64,000 nt of DNA from assembly GCF_030123245.1 (NCBI RefSeq), contig NZ_CP126101.1, positions 4,152,501-4,216,500 of the forward strand. Direction: 5' to 3'. Source of the stretch: Lysinibacillus pakistanensis (GTDB taxonomy: Bacteria; Bacillota; Bacilli; Bacillales_A; Planococcaceae). Positions 7,761 through 16,328 of this stretch are shown piece by piece (position 1 is the stretch's first letter; the number at the start of each line of letters is the position of its first letter). Below the pieces are notes generated by a model. That model did not search any database. It worked only from the letters and a program-made list of their open reading frames with translations, and was not told the DNA's origin. A program made the position numbers and the translations under genes.

Positions 7761-8868
7761 ATTCGACCTTGGACGGTACAACATAGTCTGTTTCTACACA
7801 TTCAATTGTTAAGCCAGGGTAATCCACTAAATTAATTTCATATGTAGCTGATAATAATTGATTTTGCTCCTCAAAAACACGAATAAATGGTAATGCAGCA
7901 TTCAAAGTATTTTGTCTTGATACGATGCCTCTACGATTATCCGATAATTTTAAAATAACCCCATTTGGATAATGGACAACCGCCTTTTTCAAAGCTCTTA
8001 CAATACGTGCATCATAAATAGTACCTGCACCCGCCTCTACAATTGCTAGGCCCTGTGATGGTAGCATTTTCTCACGGTAAACTCGATTTGTGGTCACCGC
8101 ATCAAAGACATCAGCGACACCAATAATTTTAGCAAACGGATGAATTTCGAAATCAACTAAGCCTCGAGGATAGCCACTGCCATCAATGCGTTCATGGTGC
8201 TGGAATGCACAGTGAGCTACTAGCAATGATATAGAATGTAAATTACGTAACAAATCAAAGCCATAACGTGTATGCTTTTTCATCGTATCAAATTCCTCAT
8301 TGGATAAGCGTCCGGGCTTTGTGAGAATTTCCTTTGGTACCATTAGCTTGCCTACATCATGTAACAAAGCACCAATGCCAATCAAACGTAAATCCTCTGC
8401 TGAATATCCAAGCTCCTTCGCAATAGCTATCGAATAGAGCGTAACCTGAAAGGAATGTTGATATAAATATTCATCAAATAAATATGCATCTGTAAGTATT
8501 GTTAAAATTTCATCATTTCCAGTAACTGCTGACAGTAACTCATCTACAATTGAGACAATCGCTTTTGACTGCTGGTCAAGTATATAAGAGGCATTCACTG
8601 GATTTAATCCATCCATTGATTGAAAAGAACTCTTAATGGTTGAAACTGCCTTATTTCGCATTGCAGTTGGAACGGTTTCCTTTACTTCAATCCCCTCAGA
8701 AATTTCATCATCTATATATAGATAATGCATATTTAATTCCTGAAGTCTTTGAATAATGCGGTCATTTATCACAACATCCTTCTTTAATAAAGGATGTCCA
8801 GCCTCATTCCAAATAGTTCTTCCTAATACCATTCCTTCTTTTAATACATCGATTGAAATTAATCGCAT
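7759..8868 (-). CDS. HD-GYP domain protein, probable c-di-GMP phosphodiesterase
   Basis: Cytoplasmic protein of 369 residues. An N-terminal region of about 120 residues is followed by an HD-GYP domain with HDVGK at 170-174, HHE at 224-226 and DGSGYP at 229-234, the full set of metal and signature residues, so cyclic-di-GMP hydrolysis is likely. I chose the ATG at 8868, preceded by GGGGAAGAGG, over a start 10 codons further upstream. It sits between yunD and yunB, where Bacillus subtilis has other genes. A c-di-GMP enzyme in the same window as a PilZ-type glycosyltransferase is notable, though they are 20 kb apart. Confidence 0.87.
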   Translation of the reverse strand: MRLISIDVLKEGMVLGRTIWNEAGHPLLKKDVVINDRIIQRLQELNMHYLYIDDEISEGIEVKETVPTAMRNKAVSTIKSSFQSMDGLNPVNASYILDQQSKAIVSIVDELLSAVTGNDEILTILTDAYLFDEYLYQHSFQVTLYSIAIAKELGYSAEDLRLIGIGALLHDVGKLMVPKEILTKPGRLSNEEFDTMKKHTRYGFDLLRNLHSISLLVAHCAFQHHERIDGSGYPRGLVDFEIHPFAKIIGVADVFDAVTTNRVYREKMLPSQGLAIVEAGAGTIYDARIVRALKKAVVHYPNGVILKLSDNRRGIVSRQNTLNAALPFIRVFEEQNQLLSATYEINLVDYPGLTIECVETDYVVPSKVE

Positions 8869-8904
8869 GACCTCTTCCCCAATCCATTCTAAAAGCATTG
8901 ATTT

Positions 8905-10272
8905 CTACGGCTTAAAAATTCTTTGCCCATAATCTATCATTATATTTCGTAAAAATTCTGGTAAAATATATTTTTTCTTCGCATATTTAAAACTTGGATA
9001 AAAATAACCAAATGTAAATAAATCAAGTGTTACTAATTTATAAATTCGTTCGTTATCTGCAAGCTTTCCATTGATAAGCAACTGACGATCCTCATTCATG
9101 GAAAAGCCATAAGTCAGCATCTTTCCAAAGATTACGCCCCTAAATCCTAGACCTTTCAACTCAATATAGGGCCACTCTTCATTTTTGGATTGCTGGAATA
9201 TTTCTTTCATTTCTGCAACCGTTAATTCAATCGTACATAAATTAATTGGATGTGGGAAAATCCTATGCAAGTCCAGTGCAGTTACAGTTCCCTTTGGTAG
9301 ACCATCTAAAAATATTCCCGCATTAAATAATGCACAGTCTGCTCCGCTTTTATCTAAGATGGCCCGTGCAAATAAATCGGATAATTGCGAATAATGGAAC
9401 CATTCCTTATTGTACGATTTTTCCGTTGTAAATATTGGGATATCTAGTAATCGCTTGCCTTCTTCCTCATATGACTGTACAATATCTATCTCATTTTTAA
9501 CCTTTGGCAAATCCTTATTATGAATTAAACTATCCTTTTTTTCAACAATTTTCCTCAGTTTTTTATCATATTCTACCACAAGATGCCCTGTATATTGTCC
9601 AAATTTTCCTCCACCTGTTAATAAAACGCCATTAACAAGCTTTCCATTCGGAAGAATATGATGGGTATGTGAACCAAAGATTACATCTATTTCCGGGCAC
9701 TCATCTGCTAAAAGCTCATCCTCTGTCACACCTAAATGTGACAAACAAACTATAATATCTACTTTATTACGAAGCTGAAGAGCCAGCCGAATTAGTGTTC
9801 CCCGAGCATCGTCCATTTGCCATTTTAATTCTTTATAATAAATTTCAAACATAGCTGTCGCTGCAATAACTGCCAGCTTAGTACCATGTGTAGTGGTTAA
9901 TATAACATAGGGCTTCATCCAAAAAGGATTACTTCCCTGTGAGGCATAGACATTGGCAACAACAACCTCAAACGTTGCCTCATCATACAAATGATATAGC
10001 TCTTCGTGAGACAATGTTATACCCTCATTATTACCAATGGTCACAACATCGTAACCTGCTTCATTTAGCAGTTTCACATTACCCTGACCGATTGTAGCCT
10101 CTGTATAAATATTGGAACGATCTAAATGATCTCCTACATCAAAAAGAAAACTTGATTCGCCCAATGTGGCAAGCGCCATACGCTGCTCTTTCACATAATT
10201 TTGCATTCGTGGCCAATACTTAAAATGACTGTGCAAATCATTCGTGTGAAAAATATGAATTTTTTCCAGCAT
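8905..10272 (-). CDS. yunD: Metallophosphatase/5'-nucleotidase family protein YunD
   Basis: 455-residue calcineurin-like phosphoesterase with a 5'-nucleotidase C-terminal domain. Metal-ligand motifs in order are HTNDLHSHF near the N-terminus, DVGDHLDRS, GNNEG (the usual GNHE with His replaced by Asn), LSHLG and GSHTHH. The C-terminal half carries the substrate-binding domain. No signal peptide is seen, so it acts in the cytoplasm on nucleotide-type substrates that cannot be named from sequence. The ATG at 10272 is better spaced from AGAGGTGG than the GTG three codons upstream. Confidence 0.85.
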   Translation of the reverse strand: MLEKIHIFHTNDLHSHFKYWPRMQNYVKEQRMALATLGESSFLFDVGDHLDRSNIYTEATIGQGNVKLLNEAGYDVVTIGNNEGITLSHEELYHLYDEATFEVVVANVYASQGSNPFWMKPYVILTTTHGTKLAVIAATAMFEIYYKELKWQMDDARGTLIRLALQLRNKVDIIVCLSHLGVTEDELLADECPEIDVIFGSHTHHILPNGKLVNGVLLTGGGKFGQYTGHLVVEYDKKLRKIVEKKDSLIHNKDLPKVKNEIDIVQSYEEEGKRLLDIPIFTTEKSYNKEWFHYSQLSDLFARAILDKSGADCALFNAGIFLDGLPKGTVTALDLHRIFPHPINLCTIELTVAEMKEIFQQSKNEEWPYIELKGLGFRGVIFGKMLTYGFSMNEDRQLLINGKLADNERIYKLVTLDLFTFGYFYPSFKYAKKKYILPEFLRNIMIDYGQRIFKP

Positions 10273-10322
10273 TTTAGCCACCTCTTCTTTTCATTTCACC
10301 TTATTATCTCAACAAGAGATAT

Positions 10323-11144
10323 TCACAATAAACCTTCAATTATGGATCTAATTCCCATCAATAATAATATAATGCGCAACGCTACTACAAGTGTCTCTGA
10401 TTTTATTCTTTTATTTAATGCTGCTCCAAACTTTGCACCGATATAGGCGCCTGGGATTACAGGGATTGTATAGAGCCAAGGTACATGTCCTAAATATATG
10501 TGACTCGCTGAACCAACAAGCGATGAAAGAAACACTAGGAACATCGATGTTGCCACAGCAACATGTGGTGGGAATAAAAATAAAATTATCATTGCAGGAA
10601 CAATCATTGAGCCACCACCGATACCAAATAATCCAGAGGCAAACCCTATACAAAACGTTAAAATAATGGCAAACCAAATGGGATATCCATAAACAAAGGT
10701 ATTGCCTTCAGTATCCGTAAATTCTCGCTGCGTCCCATTTTTTACAAACCATTTTACTGGTTTCAATTTATCACGTACAAGTAATATTGTCGCTAAAATA
10801 ATAAGTAAAATACCAAAATATAAATTAAATGAAGGTAAATCTAATCCCTTATTTACCCACGCACCAAGCATTGTTCCTGGGACACTACCTATAAAAAATA
10901 GTAAACCGCTTTTATAATCAACAGTTTTGGATTTCATAAAGCTTAAGGTTGAGGCAAGCCCAGTAAAAATCATCATCACAACAGATAATCCAACCACTTT
11001 TTGGGGTGTTATATCTGGAATCATTCCTAGATTCAATCCTACGAATAATGTTGCTGGCACTAATATTATGCCCCCGCCTAGTCCAACTAGTGCACCTACT
11101 AAGCCGGAAAATAGTGCAATAATGACTAAAAGAAAAAATTCCAT
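10323..11144 (-). CDS. yunE: TauE/SafE family permease (YunE)
   Basis: Integral membrane protein of 273 residues with about eight hydrophobic segments in two repeats, each beginning with a glycine-rich loop (GALVGLGGGIILVP near the N-terminus and GLFGIGGGSMIVPA in the middle). This duplicated signature defines the TauE/SafE (DUF81) sulfite/sulfoacetate exporter-like family; the true substrate is unknown. Its ATG overlaps the yunF stop by one base (TAATG), so translation is coupled to yunF. The same gene order occurs in Bacillus subtilis. Confidence 0.87.
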   Translation of the reverse strand: MEFFLLVIIALFSGLVGALVGLGGGIILVPATLFVGLNLGMIPDITPQKVVGLSVVMMIFTGLASTLSFMKSKTVDYKSGLLFFIGSVPGTMLGAWVNKGLDLPSFNLYFGILLIILATILLVRDKLKPVKWFVKNGTQREFTDTEGNTFVYGYPIWFAIILTFCIGFASGLFGIGGGSMIVPAMIILFLFPPHVAVATSMFLVFLSSLVGSASHIYLGHVPWLYTIPVIPGAYIGAKFGAALNKRIKSETLVVALRIILLLMGIRSIIEGLL

Positions 11145-12001
11145 TATAGTTCCCCTTCAAACATATTTAATTGTTTAGGTGCTAGTCCGACATCTTTAAT
11201 GTCTAAGATACCTTGTAGCTCCTTCGCATTTTTAGCAGCGTGCAGTCCTGAATTATTATTAAATAATACATAAAGCTCCTCCACCTCAGTCTCAAGCCCT
11301 TTGATATGATGCCCAAGCTGCTGCAACTCTTCTTTATTATAATCGTATAAGAACCGAACTTTTCGCCAATTTTCAGCATTTCCGGTGTTACGCCAGCCAT
11401 GAATATTGCGACCATGAATTCGAATAAGTGCCTTCTTGGCAGTAACAGTAGGATAAAATGGAACTGATCCGACACCTGCTTGTGGTTCATCACAAATAGT
11501 ATGAATAAATTGTTGCTCTCGTAAGAAATTCATAGTTTGCTGCACGACAGGCTCTGCATACCATGTTTGATTTCTAAACTCTATAGCCACCTCAAAATCC
11601 TTAAGCTGCTGTCGTATATACAACAAATATTGAACATTTTTTGCCTGACAATCAAACCACGGCGGAAACTGAGTAAGAATCATTCCTAGCTTACCATGGA
11701 ATTTAAATTCATTGGCACATTCGATAAAGGCATTAAACATATCATTTTTTGATTCAAAAGGAATATCCCCACGTAAATGCCCTGTCATACCTTGATAGGC
11801 TTTGACAACAAAACGGAAATGATCCGGCGTATCCTGACACCATTTTTGTACATTCTCTTTAGATGGTATAGCATAAAACGAAGTGTCTACTTCAACCGAT
11901 AAAAAATGACCCGTATAATCGAATAATTTATCTTTTGAGGCAGTCACTCCACTATAAAGTGAAGGATGATCTCCCCAACCAGTTAATCCAACTCGTATCA
12001 T
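11144..12001 (-). CDS. yunF: DUF72 family TIM-barrel protein YunF
   Basis: 285-residue cytoplasmic protein of the DUF72 (YecE-like) family with a predicted TIM-barrel fold. Typical motifs are GLTGWGDHPSLY at the N-terminus, VEVDTSFYAIPS, AIEFRNQTW and YVLFNNNSGLHAAKNA near the C-terminus. The biochemical role is unknown. The ATG at 12001 follows GGAGGGAG; the open frame upstream lacks a start with a ribosome binding site. First gene of the yunF-yunE pair, probably continuing into yunD. Confidence 0.85.
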   Translation of the reverse strand: MIRVGLTGWGDHPSLYSGVTASKDKLFDYTGHFLSVEVDTSFYAIPSKENVQKWCQDTPDHFRFVVKAYQGMTGHLRGDIPFESKNDMFNAFIECANEFKFHGKLGMILTQFPPWFDCQAKNVQYLLYIRQQLKDFEVAIEFRNQTWYAEPVVQQTMNFLREQQFIHTICDEPQAGVGSVPFYPTVTAKKALIRIHGRNIHGWRNTGNAENWRKVRFLYDYNKEELQQLGHHIKGLETEVEELYVLFNNNSGLHAAKNAKELQGILDIKDVGLAPKQLNMFEGEL

Positions 12002-12104
12002 GTGACTCCCTCCTCTATGTACATTATCATAGCATACAGTTTCTACTTCCATATAAACACAAAGTAAAAAAATCGTATTCACTGATTCTCTAATAAGAAC
12101 GAAC

Positions 12105-12146
12105 AAAAAAACTGCACCCGATTGTTTAATGTGTACAACAATCGGG
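12105..12146 (-). terminator. Terminator of the siderophore-binding gene
   Basis: CCCGATTGTT and AACAATCGGG form a 10-bp stem (12117-12126, 12137-12146); on the minus strand TGCAG then seven T follow. Confidence 0.75.
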
Positions 12147-12215
12147 ATACAGCATACTAATATATTTCCTTTTTTTATTAAACCAAGTAAATGGTTTGAT
12201 CCTTGTCTTCACCAA

Positions 12216-13214
12216 TTATTTTAGAAGATATTGTTGAACACTTTCTAAGAATTTAATTCGGCTATATGCTGGGCCACCTTCCATAAGGGGGTCTACAACG
12301 TTGACAAATACTTGATCATTTTTAAAGGCAGTAATATTTTGGACAATTGGATTCTTTTTAAAATTTTCTAATGCATTTGGGGCGTCAGCATTTTCATCAG
12401 CAGAGAATTGAATAAACACATAGTCTGGGTTCATATCAGCCAATTGCTCCACAGAAATAGCTTCCTGTGACTTAGCCTTGCTTACCTCGTTAGGTACTTC
12501 TAAACCAAGCTCACCATATAATACAGGATTGAAGAACACCTCTTTTGGATATACATAAGCCTGTCCACCACGCATACGAATAGCTGCCACTTTTTGACCT
12601 TTTAATTTCTCAATTAAAGTTGCTTTAGCAGCTTCGATATCAGCCTTATATGTAGATAGGATTTTTTCTGCGTCTGCTTGTTTACCAGTTAATTCAGCTA
12701 ATAAATTTAAATTATTTTCCCAGTCTGTAGAGATATGTGAAACTAAAATAGTAGGTGCAATTTTCTCCAACTTTCCATGTACTTCCTCTGGAAACTTTGT
12801 TGAGCCTAAAATAACATCTGGAGCTAATTCTACTATTTTTTCAAAGTTCGGTTTTATTTTCTCCCCAATGGATTCAGCTTTGTCTGTCACTGAAGCATAG
12901 AGTTCAGGGAATTTTCCACCAACAGCAATAGCTCCTACTGGATGCACATCAAGTACAACCATATCTTCCATTGCCTCCATTGCACCTGTTACAACGATTC
13001 TTTCTACTTTTTCTGGAACTGTATAGCTTTCACCAAGATATTCTATTGTTCTTGTACCATTTTCTTCTGTACGCTCTTGTTTTGTTTGAGCTGTTTCCCC
13101 GCTTTCGTCTTTGTCAATGGATGTATCTTGCTCACTTTCCTTTTCTCCTGCACAGGCAGCTAAAACGAGCATAAATAATGTAATAAAACCAATAAGTAAA
13201 AATTTCCTTTTCAT
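12216..13214 (-). CDS. Iron-siderophore ABC transporter substrate-binding lipoprotein
   Basis: 332-residue lipoprotein of the periplasmic-binding-protein class III (FhuD/FeuA/YclQ type). The signal peptide ends in the lipobox LAAC (Cys20), followed by an acidic linker of about 40 residues and a binding domain with RIVVTGAMEAMEDM and the APDVILGS hinge region. It should capture a ferric siderophore outside the membrane and deliver it to a permease. No permease or ATPase gene is adjacent, so the partner must be encoded elsewhere. A consensus Fur box about 100 bases upstream predicts induction by iron starvation. Confidence 0.9.
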   Translation of the reverse strand: MKRKFLLIGFITLFMLVLAACAGEKESEQDTSIDKDESGETAQTKQERTEENGTRTIEYLGESYTVPEKVERIVVTGAMEAMEDMVVLDVHPVGAIAVGGKFPELYASVTDKAESIGEKIKPNFEKIVELAPDVILGSTKFPEEVHGKLEKIAPTILVSHISTDWENNLNLLAELTGKQADAEKILSTYKADIEAAKATLIEKLKGQKVAAIRMRGGQAYVYPKEVFFNPVLYGELGLEVPNEVSKAKSQEAISVEQLADMNPDYVFIQFSADENADAPNALENFKKNPIVQNITAFKNDQVFVNVVDPLMEGGPAYSRIKFLESVQQYLLK

Positions 13215-13317
13215 TCTGTCAAAAACTCCTTTGTCAATTATGTGTGAATACCAATCTTTCTGTTTAACCTCCTCTTTCTATGTAGATTTTTTGAAAAAGT
13301 ATTACTATAAATGATAT

Positions 13318-13332
13318 TGATAATCATTATCA
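13318..13332. promoter_or_regulatory. Fur box
   Basis: TGATAATCATTATCA is an exact match to the 7-1-7 Fur consensus TGATAATNATTATCA and is extended by further dyad bases (ATGATAT on one side, TTG on the other). It lies upstream of the siderophore-binding lipoprotein gene in the position expected for the promoter. Confidence 0.88.
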
Positions 13333-13411
13333 TTGTAGTATTAAATCAATATAAAATCCAGTGTTATTTCATTAATTAGTGAAATTAATTATCAATTAGA
13401 CTTTATCTATA

Positions 13412-13446
13412 CAAAAAAGGCATCCTAATTAAAGGATGCCTTTTTA
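13412..13446 (-). terminator. Terminator of the cold-shock gene
   Basis: GGCATCCT / AGGATGCC stem with A-tract on the left, T-tract on the right. Confidence 0.8.
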
Positions 13447-13463
13447 TGGGTATTTCATTAAAA

Positions 13464-13664
13464 TTAAAGTTTTACGATGTTTGTAGCTTGTGGTCCACGT
13501 TGACCTTCTTCTACTGAGAATTCAACTTTTTGACCTTCTTCTAATGTTTTGAAACCGTCACCTTGGATTGCTGAGAAGTGAGCGAATACATCATTTCCAC
13601 CTTCTACTTCGATGAAGCCAAAACCTTTTTCTGCGTTAAACCATTTTACTGTACCTTGTGTCAT
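13464..13664 (-). CDS. Cold-shock protein (CspA/CspB family)
   Basis: 66-residue single cold-shock domain, an RNA/ssDNA-binding chaperone. RNP1 (KGFGFIEV) and RNP2 (VFAHFSAI) are both intact and the length is standard. Start ATG follows GGAGGTC at seven bases. Which of the several Bacillus paralogues (CspB, CspC, CspD) it equals cannot be decided without alignment. Its leader is long and holds a 17-bp inverted repeat between a candidate promoter and the start codon. Confidence 0.95.
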   Translation of the reverse strand: MTQGTVKWFNAEKGFGFIEVEGGNDVFAHFSAIQGDGFKTLEEGQKVEFSVEEGQRGPQATNIVKL

Positions 13665-13720
13665 TTATATGACCTCCACTAATTGTATTAAATAAAATCA
13701 TTATTGCTTCAAAAGAAAAA

Positions 13721-13780
13721 AATTCACAAATTACAAAAAGTATCTAACAAAACACGATTACTCTTTGTAATTTGTGAATT
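13721..13780. repeat. 17-bp inverted repeat in the csp leader
   Basis: AATTCACAAATTACAAA (13721-13737) is perfectly complementary to 13764-13780, with a 26-base loop. It lies 57-116 bases upstream of the csp start, inside the leader if the promoter at 13814-13842 is used. Confidence 0.75.
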
Positions 13781-13813
13781 CATTGTTCTACCGCAATTAA
13801 TTTTATTACTTTA

Positions 13814-13842
13814 ATTTTATGATAAATTTTTGTATTTGTCCA
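13814..13842 (-). promoter_or_regulatory. Candidate sigma-A promoter for csp
   Basis: On the minus strand TGGACA (13842-13837) and TAAAAT (13819-13814) are 17 bases apart, giving a leader of about 140 bases. Confidence 0.45.
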
Positions 13843-14023
13843 GTATAATGTCACTATTACCCAAAAAAAGTCTAGAAATCAAAAGTTTTGTGACGTTCTC
13901 TGTCTGACTTGTGTTCTGGTAGTGGCAACTATGTATGAATTCTAACCTCTTTTCTACCAAAGAGAGAGTTTGAAACCGAAAAGAGAAAATGAAATAATTA
14001 AATTGATATTTGGAGGTAATTGT

Positions 14024-14476
14024 ATGCAAATAAGATTTGAATTAGAGGAAGGCATCTCAATCTTGAATAATCTTTATGTTGATGGCTATTTAAAAGTGTT
14101 TACAAATGATAATAATGAAGACGAGCTACTTTTCTTTACCACTACTGGTCACAGTACTATTTTAGGTGATTTTACAAGCAAATTGAAAACACTTCATCAA
14201 ACTGGAAAAAGTCAAAAATTAAACCCATTTGGTATCGTAGATATTCTTACTTTAGAAAAAAATAGATCCAAACTTATAGTTTCTCATTCTAAAAGAGTTG
14301 GAGAAAATAGTCAGTGGCAACATATATACAATTTTACAGAGTTTGTAGTAGCTTATATCAAAGAATTACAACGATATTTAGCTACAGCGAAAAAAGCAGA
14401 TATAAATATCACGACAATGAATACTTATGTTTATCTGAAGGAGGGATTAGACACATTACAGGCGATTATTAAATAA
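14024..14476 (+). CDS. Hypothetical protein, 150 residues
   Basis: Soluble protein of 150 residues that I do not recognise. It has no signal peptide, membrane segment or cysteine; the sequence alternates short beta-type stretches (LLFFTTTGHSTIL) with a long basic C-terminal helix region (EFVVAYIKELQRYLATAKKA). The ATG at 14024 follows a strong TGGAGGTAAT; the longer frame from 13970 lacks one. It is single, divergent from csp, and closed by a shared terminator before the converging GNAT gene. Base use is as AT-rich as its surroundings. Confidence 0.7.
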   Translation: MQIRFELEEGISILNNLYVDGYLKVFTNDNNEDELLFFTTTGHSTILGDFTSKLKTLHQTGKSQKLNPFGIVDILTLEKNRSKLIVSHSKRVGENSQWQHIYNFTEFVVAYIKELQRYLATAKKADINITTMNTYVYLKEGLDTLQAIIK

Positions 14477-14497
14477 ACTTTTATTAAGCAATGATCC

Positions 14498-14540
14498 TAA
14501 AAAGACCGAGACAGCAATTAAGCTTATCTCGGTCTTAGGA
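14498..14540. terminator. Bidirectional terminator
   Basis: AAGACCGAGA / TCTCGGTCTT arms, extended by ATCCTAA / TTAGGAT, between the converging hypothetical gene and the GNAT gene. Confidence 0.8.
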
Positions 14541-14542
14541 TT

Positions 14543-15067
14543 TTAATGTATCAGGGAATAAATATAAGTGTCATATGAAACATTATTTTGATGTATATAT
14601 TTTTTTAATACCCCTTCTTTTTCAAAGCCAGCTTTTGTTAACAGCTTGTTCGAGGCATCATTTTCAGTGAAAACGATTGCTCCTATACGCACTAACTTCA
14701 TCTCTTGGAAGCCGAATGAAATTACTTTATTAACGGCTTCCAGTGCATAGCCTTTTCCCCAACTCTCTGGGAAAAGTGCATAACTTATTTCTGCTCTTTT
14801 ATGCTCAGTTGACCACTCTTGAAAACCAATGGTACCAATTATGCCTGCTTGCCCTTTTAATTCTATTCCCCATTTAATTCCGTATTTTTCCTCATAGCTC
14901 GTTGAAAAGTTATTAATTATTAGCCTAACTTGATCTAAACTCGTTAATGAATTCTGCCCATAATGACGTAGTACATCAGGATCAGAAAAGCAATTTAGAA
15001 TTGCCTGAGCATCATTCACTGTGAGCTCTCGTAACACTAATCGATCAGTATGTAAAACAGGAAACAT
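14543..15067 (-). CDS. GNAT acetyltransferase, RimJ/RimL type
   Basis: 174-residue N-acetyltransferase with the RimJ/RimL-like layout: LHTDRLVLRELTVNDA at the start, GTIGFQEW, AEISYALFPESWGKGYALEAV (acetyl-CoA loop) and NDASNKLLTKAGFEKEG. Such enzymes acetylate ribosomal protein N-termini, amino sugars or small amines; the substrate is not predictable. ATG at 15067 is preferred because AGAGGTG is five bases upstream, whereas the in-frame GTG two codons earlier overlaps that site. Confidence 0.85.
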   Translation of the reverse strand: MFPVLHTDRLVLRELTVNDAQAILNCFSDPDVLRHYGQNSLTSLDQVRLIINNFSTSYEEKYGIKWGIELKGQAGIIGTIGFQEWSTEHKRAEISYALFPESWGKGYALEAVNKVISFGFQEMKLVRIGAIVFTENDASNKLLTKAGFEKEGVLKKYIHQNNVSYDTYIYSLIH

Positions 15068-15452
15068 TTTCACACCTCTTCCAAGTAAGTTATATCTTAC
15101 AAATTTTATATTAAAAGTGTGTGGATTGCATTACTTATTTATCTTCATTCAGCAAAATGTTTTCTGTAGCGAAAGCATAGTGGCAGCTACAATTATGCCA
15201 AGGCGAAATTGATCATGTCTTCACTAAATGGTAATATGCAAATCTAGTAACAATTAGTGATTATCTGTTCATTCCTCAAATCCTATTCCTGAAAACTTTA
15301 AACACCTTACACCTGTCCGTTCAAATTAAAACAGAACAATATTAAGTAACCAATCTTTTAAAAGATTAGTGATAATATATTTTTTTCTGATGCAGCCATT
15401 TCAATAATATTTAATTCAATAAATCCCTTTTAAGAAAACATAGTTACATTGT
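15068..15452. other. Gene-free stretch between GNAT and merR genes
   Basis: About 385 bases of AT-rich divergent intergenic DNA. I see no ORF with a ribosome binding site and no strong hairpin. Confidence 0.5.
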
Positions 15453-15483
15453 TTGACCTTCCCCTTACAGGATACTTTATATT
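15453..15483 (+). promoter_or_regulatory. MerR-type promoter with 19-base spacer
   Basis: TTGACC (15453-15458) and TATATT (15478-15483) are separated by 19 bases, the long spacer characteristic of promoters that MerR proteins activate by DNA distortion. The spacer holds an imperfect dyad around CTTCCCCTTACAGGAT. Confidence 0.6.
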
Positions 15484-15513
15484 TAAAGTAATTTATAGAG
15501 GGAGGTGATTGTT

Positions 15514-16311
15514 ATGCTTACAATTGGTGAGTTTTCAAAAATATCACATCTTACACTGAAGACGCTGCGATACTATGATGAAATTGGACTTTTAAAGCCT
15601 GATTTCATTGATGCTAATAATAACTATCGCTATTATAATATTTCCCAGCTAGAAACAGCTTTATTAATAGCACGATTAAAAAACTATTTATTTTCGTTAG
15701 AAGACATCAAAATTATTTTAACTAATAGAGATGATACCGAACTCCTTAGTAATAAAATGAAAATCAAACAAGAAAATCTGACACAACAACTTACAATTTA
15801 TTCTTCTATGTTAAAAGAATTAAAACTAGATATTCAAGTGTTAGACAAAGATGGAAATATCATGAGCTATTTAGATCAGATTGAGATTAAACTTGTGGAT
15901 CACGTAGCCTATGATATCTTTTCTCAACGAAAAAAAATAAATACCGCTGATTTTTTAAAACACTTTAGTGAATTATTTAGTAAAATCTTGTTTAGAAATT
16001 TATCACCTAGCGCAAAACCACTTACTATTTTCCATAGTTCTGAATATGAACCTGATAATTATGATGTCGAAATTGCGATTCCACTTACAAATGCCACGAA
16101 TGAAACAAAAGTGTTTAATCCTGGTCTTTGCGCAATGGCTACGCTTATTGGTTCTTACGATAAACTACCTTCCATTCATACCAAACTACATGTATGGATA
16201 AATGAAAATAACTATAAATTGAATGGTGCACCGTTTGAAGTTTATCAAACAGACCCCTATAGCACACAAGAGGATAATAGTATCATAGAAGTATTTTTTC
16301 CAATTAAATAA
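15514..16311 (+). CDS. MerR family regulator with GyrI-like effector domain
   Basis: 265-residue regulator. The N-terminal winged helix starts LTIGEFSKISHLTLKTLRYY, a coiled-coil linker spans roughly residues 75-120, and the C-terminal half (EIKLVDHVAYDIFSQR to the end) has the GyrI/BmrR-type effector-binding fold, which often senses hydrophobic drugs or lipids. ATG at 15514 follows GGGAGGTGATT. It appears to control its own promoter and the membrane protein gene starting 17 bases after its stop. Confidence 0.88.
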   Translation: MLTIGEFSKISHLTLKTLRYYDEIGLLKPDFIDANNNYRYYNISQLETALLIARLKNYLFSLEDIKIILTNRDDTELLSNKMKIKQENLTQQLTIYSSMLKELKLDIQVLDKDGNIMSYLDQIEIKLVDHVAYDIFSQRKKINTADFLKHFSELFSKILFRNLSPSAKPLTIFHSSEYEPDNYDVEIAIPLTNATNETKVFNPGLCAMATLIGSYDKLPSIHTKLHVWINENNYKLNGAPFEVYQTDPYSTQEDNSIIEVFFPIK

Positions 16312-16328
16312 CGAAGGGGTGCCTTATT

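Noticed and set aside
13817..14029. Minus-strand open frame of 70 codons overlapping the csp promoter and the start of the hypothetical gene
   Set aside because: No ribosome binding site, odd composition, and it overlaps better-supported features on both sides.
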